A stretch of 64,000 nt of DNA from the NCBI GenBank assembly GCA_903813345.2, contig CAIIXF020000006.1, positions 6,748,989 through 6,812,988 of the forward strand, written 5' to 3'. The stretch comes from Owenia fusiformis. Its lineage: Eukaryota > Annelida > Polychaeta > Sabellida > Oweniidae. The notes under the pieces are model-generated. The model was not told where the DNA came from, ran no database searches, and worked only from the letters and a program-made list of their open reading frames with translations. The translations under genes and the position numbers were made by a program. Shown in pieces: positions 61,408 to 64,000 of the stretch. Position 1 is the first letter of the stretch. Each line of letters opens with the position of its first letter.

Positions 61408-64000
61408 AGAAGTCTCATTCAGAGATACTATAGAAGCCCAAGCCAGTCTGAAGGGGAGGGGTGTTGGCCCTCTTGGGAAATCCTTTAGATAGGTCTGAGG
61501 TCTAATTATACATGTTCCACAAATAACATCTTGCCAAACAACGGTCAACACAATCGAATGCAGCTATTAAAAAATATTAAAGCAATTTAGTATCGGAGTA
61601 TTTCATAATTGTCTTGACATTTGATGAGGAACTTAAATAGTATAATATCATATAGAAAGTCCATTTGAAAATGATGAATGAGGCCATTTTATCTTTAATA
61701 TCGCCAGCTTTCCAACCTCAATTAAGCGTTAATTGGGCTCTTCAAGATGTTTCCTCAACTGGGTGTAAAATACAATTTACCCATGTATTATGCCTAAGAT
61801 TGGTCTTAAATGTATATCCTGCTTCCAATTTCTTCTCGTCCGTCCAGAGGTGTAGGGACTGGGAGTCACAAAGCCTTTAAGTCAGAATAATTCATAATCA
61901 ATTCTTCAAATTCTCTATCAAGAAATTTTTTTGCACATAACTGTTTCAATGCTGGGAACATTAGCACATCTTTAAAGGACTAAAAATCAAATAACCTATC
62001 AAAACACCTGATCTTGTCCTCGCATCATCCTATAAATTTTATTATTTATGATACACATTTACCAGTAAAGGCACAACAAGAGGGTTCCACAGCACAGCCT
62101 TTAATATCTCTCACAAACGCACAGATAAAAGAGGGATTCTGATAAGTAAGAATGGTATTGACTTTTTTATTTTAATTTAAGAGTACAAAAAGGATGAGTG
62201 GCAATTCAATTTAGTGGCAGTCCTATTCTCTGTGAAAGTAATTATGAAGAAGTGATCATTCCGACAATTAGGAAGAATATACACAGCTGCTACCAGCTTT
62301 TAGAAATGTGTATCATACAGTGGCATGTAATTTAATGTTTTCTGTATTACTATCTAATATATTAGAGTTTCTTCATCTTGGATCTTGCGCAAGGGCTACA
62401 GAGTCAATATGATCGTGAAAACACTTTTATGGCAATGAGATTAGAAATTATGAAACATTAGGAATGATATATATCATCGAAAAGTCAACTAGGATATGCT
62501 AAAACCTTGTTAGCTAAACTGTCAGATAAAGTTAATTGATGGAAAACGATGAGTCAATGTACAGCAGATTAAATATTTTCATTTTTCGTCAAACATGCTC
62601 TTTGCAGAATGTATGTAATTCCCTAGTCTCTCATTTGCTTCTGTTCCTTCCTTTTATGTACCTACAGAACAACTCAAAGGATTTGATAGATTGAAGAATA
62701 TTTTGATAGCCTAAAGTTTGACAGTTTCAAGAATTTGACAGTTCAAGGATTTTGAGACAAATCACATGACTGAATTGTTCATTAACAATAACAAATTCTT
62801 GACACTCCTGACCCGCACCAAGGGTGGGGGTGGGGGGACGCATGGTGGTAACCTTTGAATGGTGGTGTATTAACATACACTTAACACCACACAAAGGGTC
62901 TGTGAAAGACATCATACTTAATACTTACATAATTTTCTTTATTTAGACTTACAAAATATCTCTACAAAGAATATAATGTCATGCAATTTTTCAATGGTTA
63001 ACTATTGTTGATGCTTTACCCAGAAATTATGATTATTTGCATCTACCCAAATATGCTCTGATTTAGTTGGTTACCATTTGCCATCTAGTATCATCAAATG
63101 GGAGGGGTACAGCATACTAAGTGTGATGTTTATCATGTATCTATTGCCCTCATTGTTGAACATTACATTGTGTTACATAATATTGTATTGCCACTGTCAT
63201 TAGTTAGATACTCTATCTTAAGTTGTATACTCATTTAGTTTTATGGCCCAAGGCTAAGGTGAAGAAACAATCTAATTGGTCAGTTGATCTCTGTAATTGA
63301 TTTGATTGGTCATCAACATTTTCAAGAAAACTGTATAAGGCCAGATCGAAAGTAAGCTCTAAGTATCTCATGGCATTCTATAGAGAAGCTAATAGAAAGC
63401 CATGATTTCTCATGATGATATATAGCACATGTGTATGTATGTGAACGTGTGGAATGGCTGATTACTGGTTTATGACCAACTGAAAAAAGTACAAATGACG
63501 CACATTGTGTTCATCTCAAATTACATTACTATAATTAAGAACATACACCTAAGGAACAGAATTTTTCAAGCGCAGACTTGTTTAATTTTACATCCGATGA
63601 ACTCAACTTATCATATACTGGCTTTTTTTATATAAAAAACAATTAAGGAATTTGAAAAACAAGTTGAGAAAGCACAAAGGGCAATATTTGAAAAACTCAA
63701 AATTCTATATTTCTATAAGCAGTCTACATTTTTCCGTTCTCTGCAAATTTAGTTGAATGATCATGAATTGAGTGCATTTTTAAGTGCCACTTTACAAAAT
63801 AAGCCATGGTAACCTAATTTTACCCTTATCATTCACTTAAGTTTATAGGGAGTTTAAGGCTCTGCTAATAATAGGTGCCACGCTAACAATTCTCGAACCC
63901 AAAATCGGTTTACTTTGTAGTTTCCATTCTCTTAATGATTTCCAAACTTGAGGCCAATATTTTCCCATCATCCTCCCCAAACCTCAGACCAACAAGTTAA
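61408..64000. other. ABCA2 5' intron continuing to the window edge
   Basis: No exon matching the expected ABCA N-terminus (short cytosolic segment before TM1) is visible on the minus strand. A G-rich patch lies at 62821-62840 and a half-element related to 47728 near 63845. Confidence 0.4.

Noticed and set aside
60836-64000. Search for the ABCA2 initiator exon
   Set aside because: No minus-strand frame gives the expected short basic N-terminus with a phase-0 donor into exon w1; the exon is probably outside the window.

Overview
The window is animal nuclear DNA: AT-rich, with long introns, GT-AG splice sites and many small transposable-element copies. It is probably a marine invertebrate. The (ACGG)n-containing repeats resemble elements described in bivalves and other marine invertebrates, but nothing here fixes the species.

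One gene dominates. On the minus strand, positions 60835 down to 9375 encode an orthologue of the lipid transporter ABCA2. I resolved 41 coding exons whose splice phases all agree. They sum to 8031 nt (2676 codons plus stop). Only the extreme N-terminus lies to the right of the window. The deduced protein has the complete ABCA layout: TM1, large extracellular domain, TMD1, NBD1, a regulatory linker, TMD2, NBD2 and a short C-tail. The linker is greatly expanded and carries five HRR-x-x-S repeats in one 1.18-kb exon.

Inside the 8.3-kb ABCA2 intron that splits the second nucleotide-binding domain, on the opposite strand, sits a complete seven-exon cytosolic sulfotransferase gene (14829-19109, 334 codons), with a polyadenylation signal 11 bases after its stop codon.

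The left 9 kb holds two inverted-repeat elements, a 5'-truncated non-LTR retrotransposon with an intact 797-codon ORF (2104-4497), a 1-kb TA-flanked MITE and the probable ABCA2 3' UTR. The introns hold a mariner copy with long terminal inverted repeats, a decayed second LINE, several MITE families with readable target-site duplications, three long tandem arrays and elements ending in a 3' hairpin.

The most unusual recurring signal is a two-part palindromic element: a hairpin of roughly 100-150 bp joined to a TIR-bounded segment. It recurs at about six places with different sequence but the same architecture. A larger palindrome at 55.1-57.6 kb has received a satellite-bearing element in one arm, and the other arm preserves the empty site. 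Two relics of ABCA2 exon duplication are also visible (34161-34231 and about 28499-28608).
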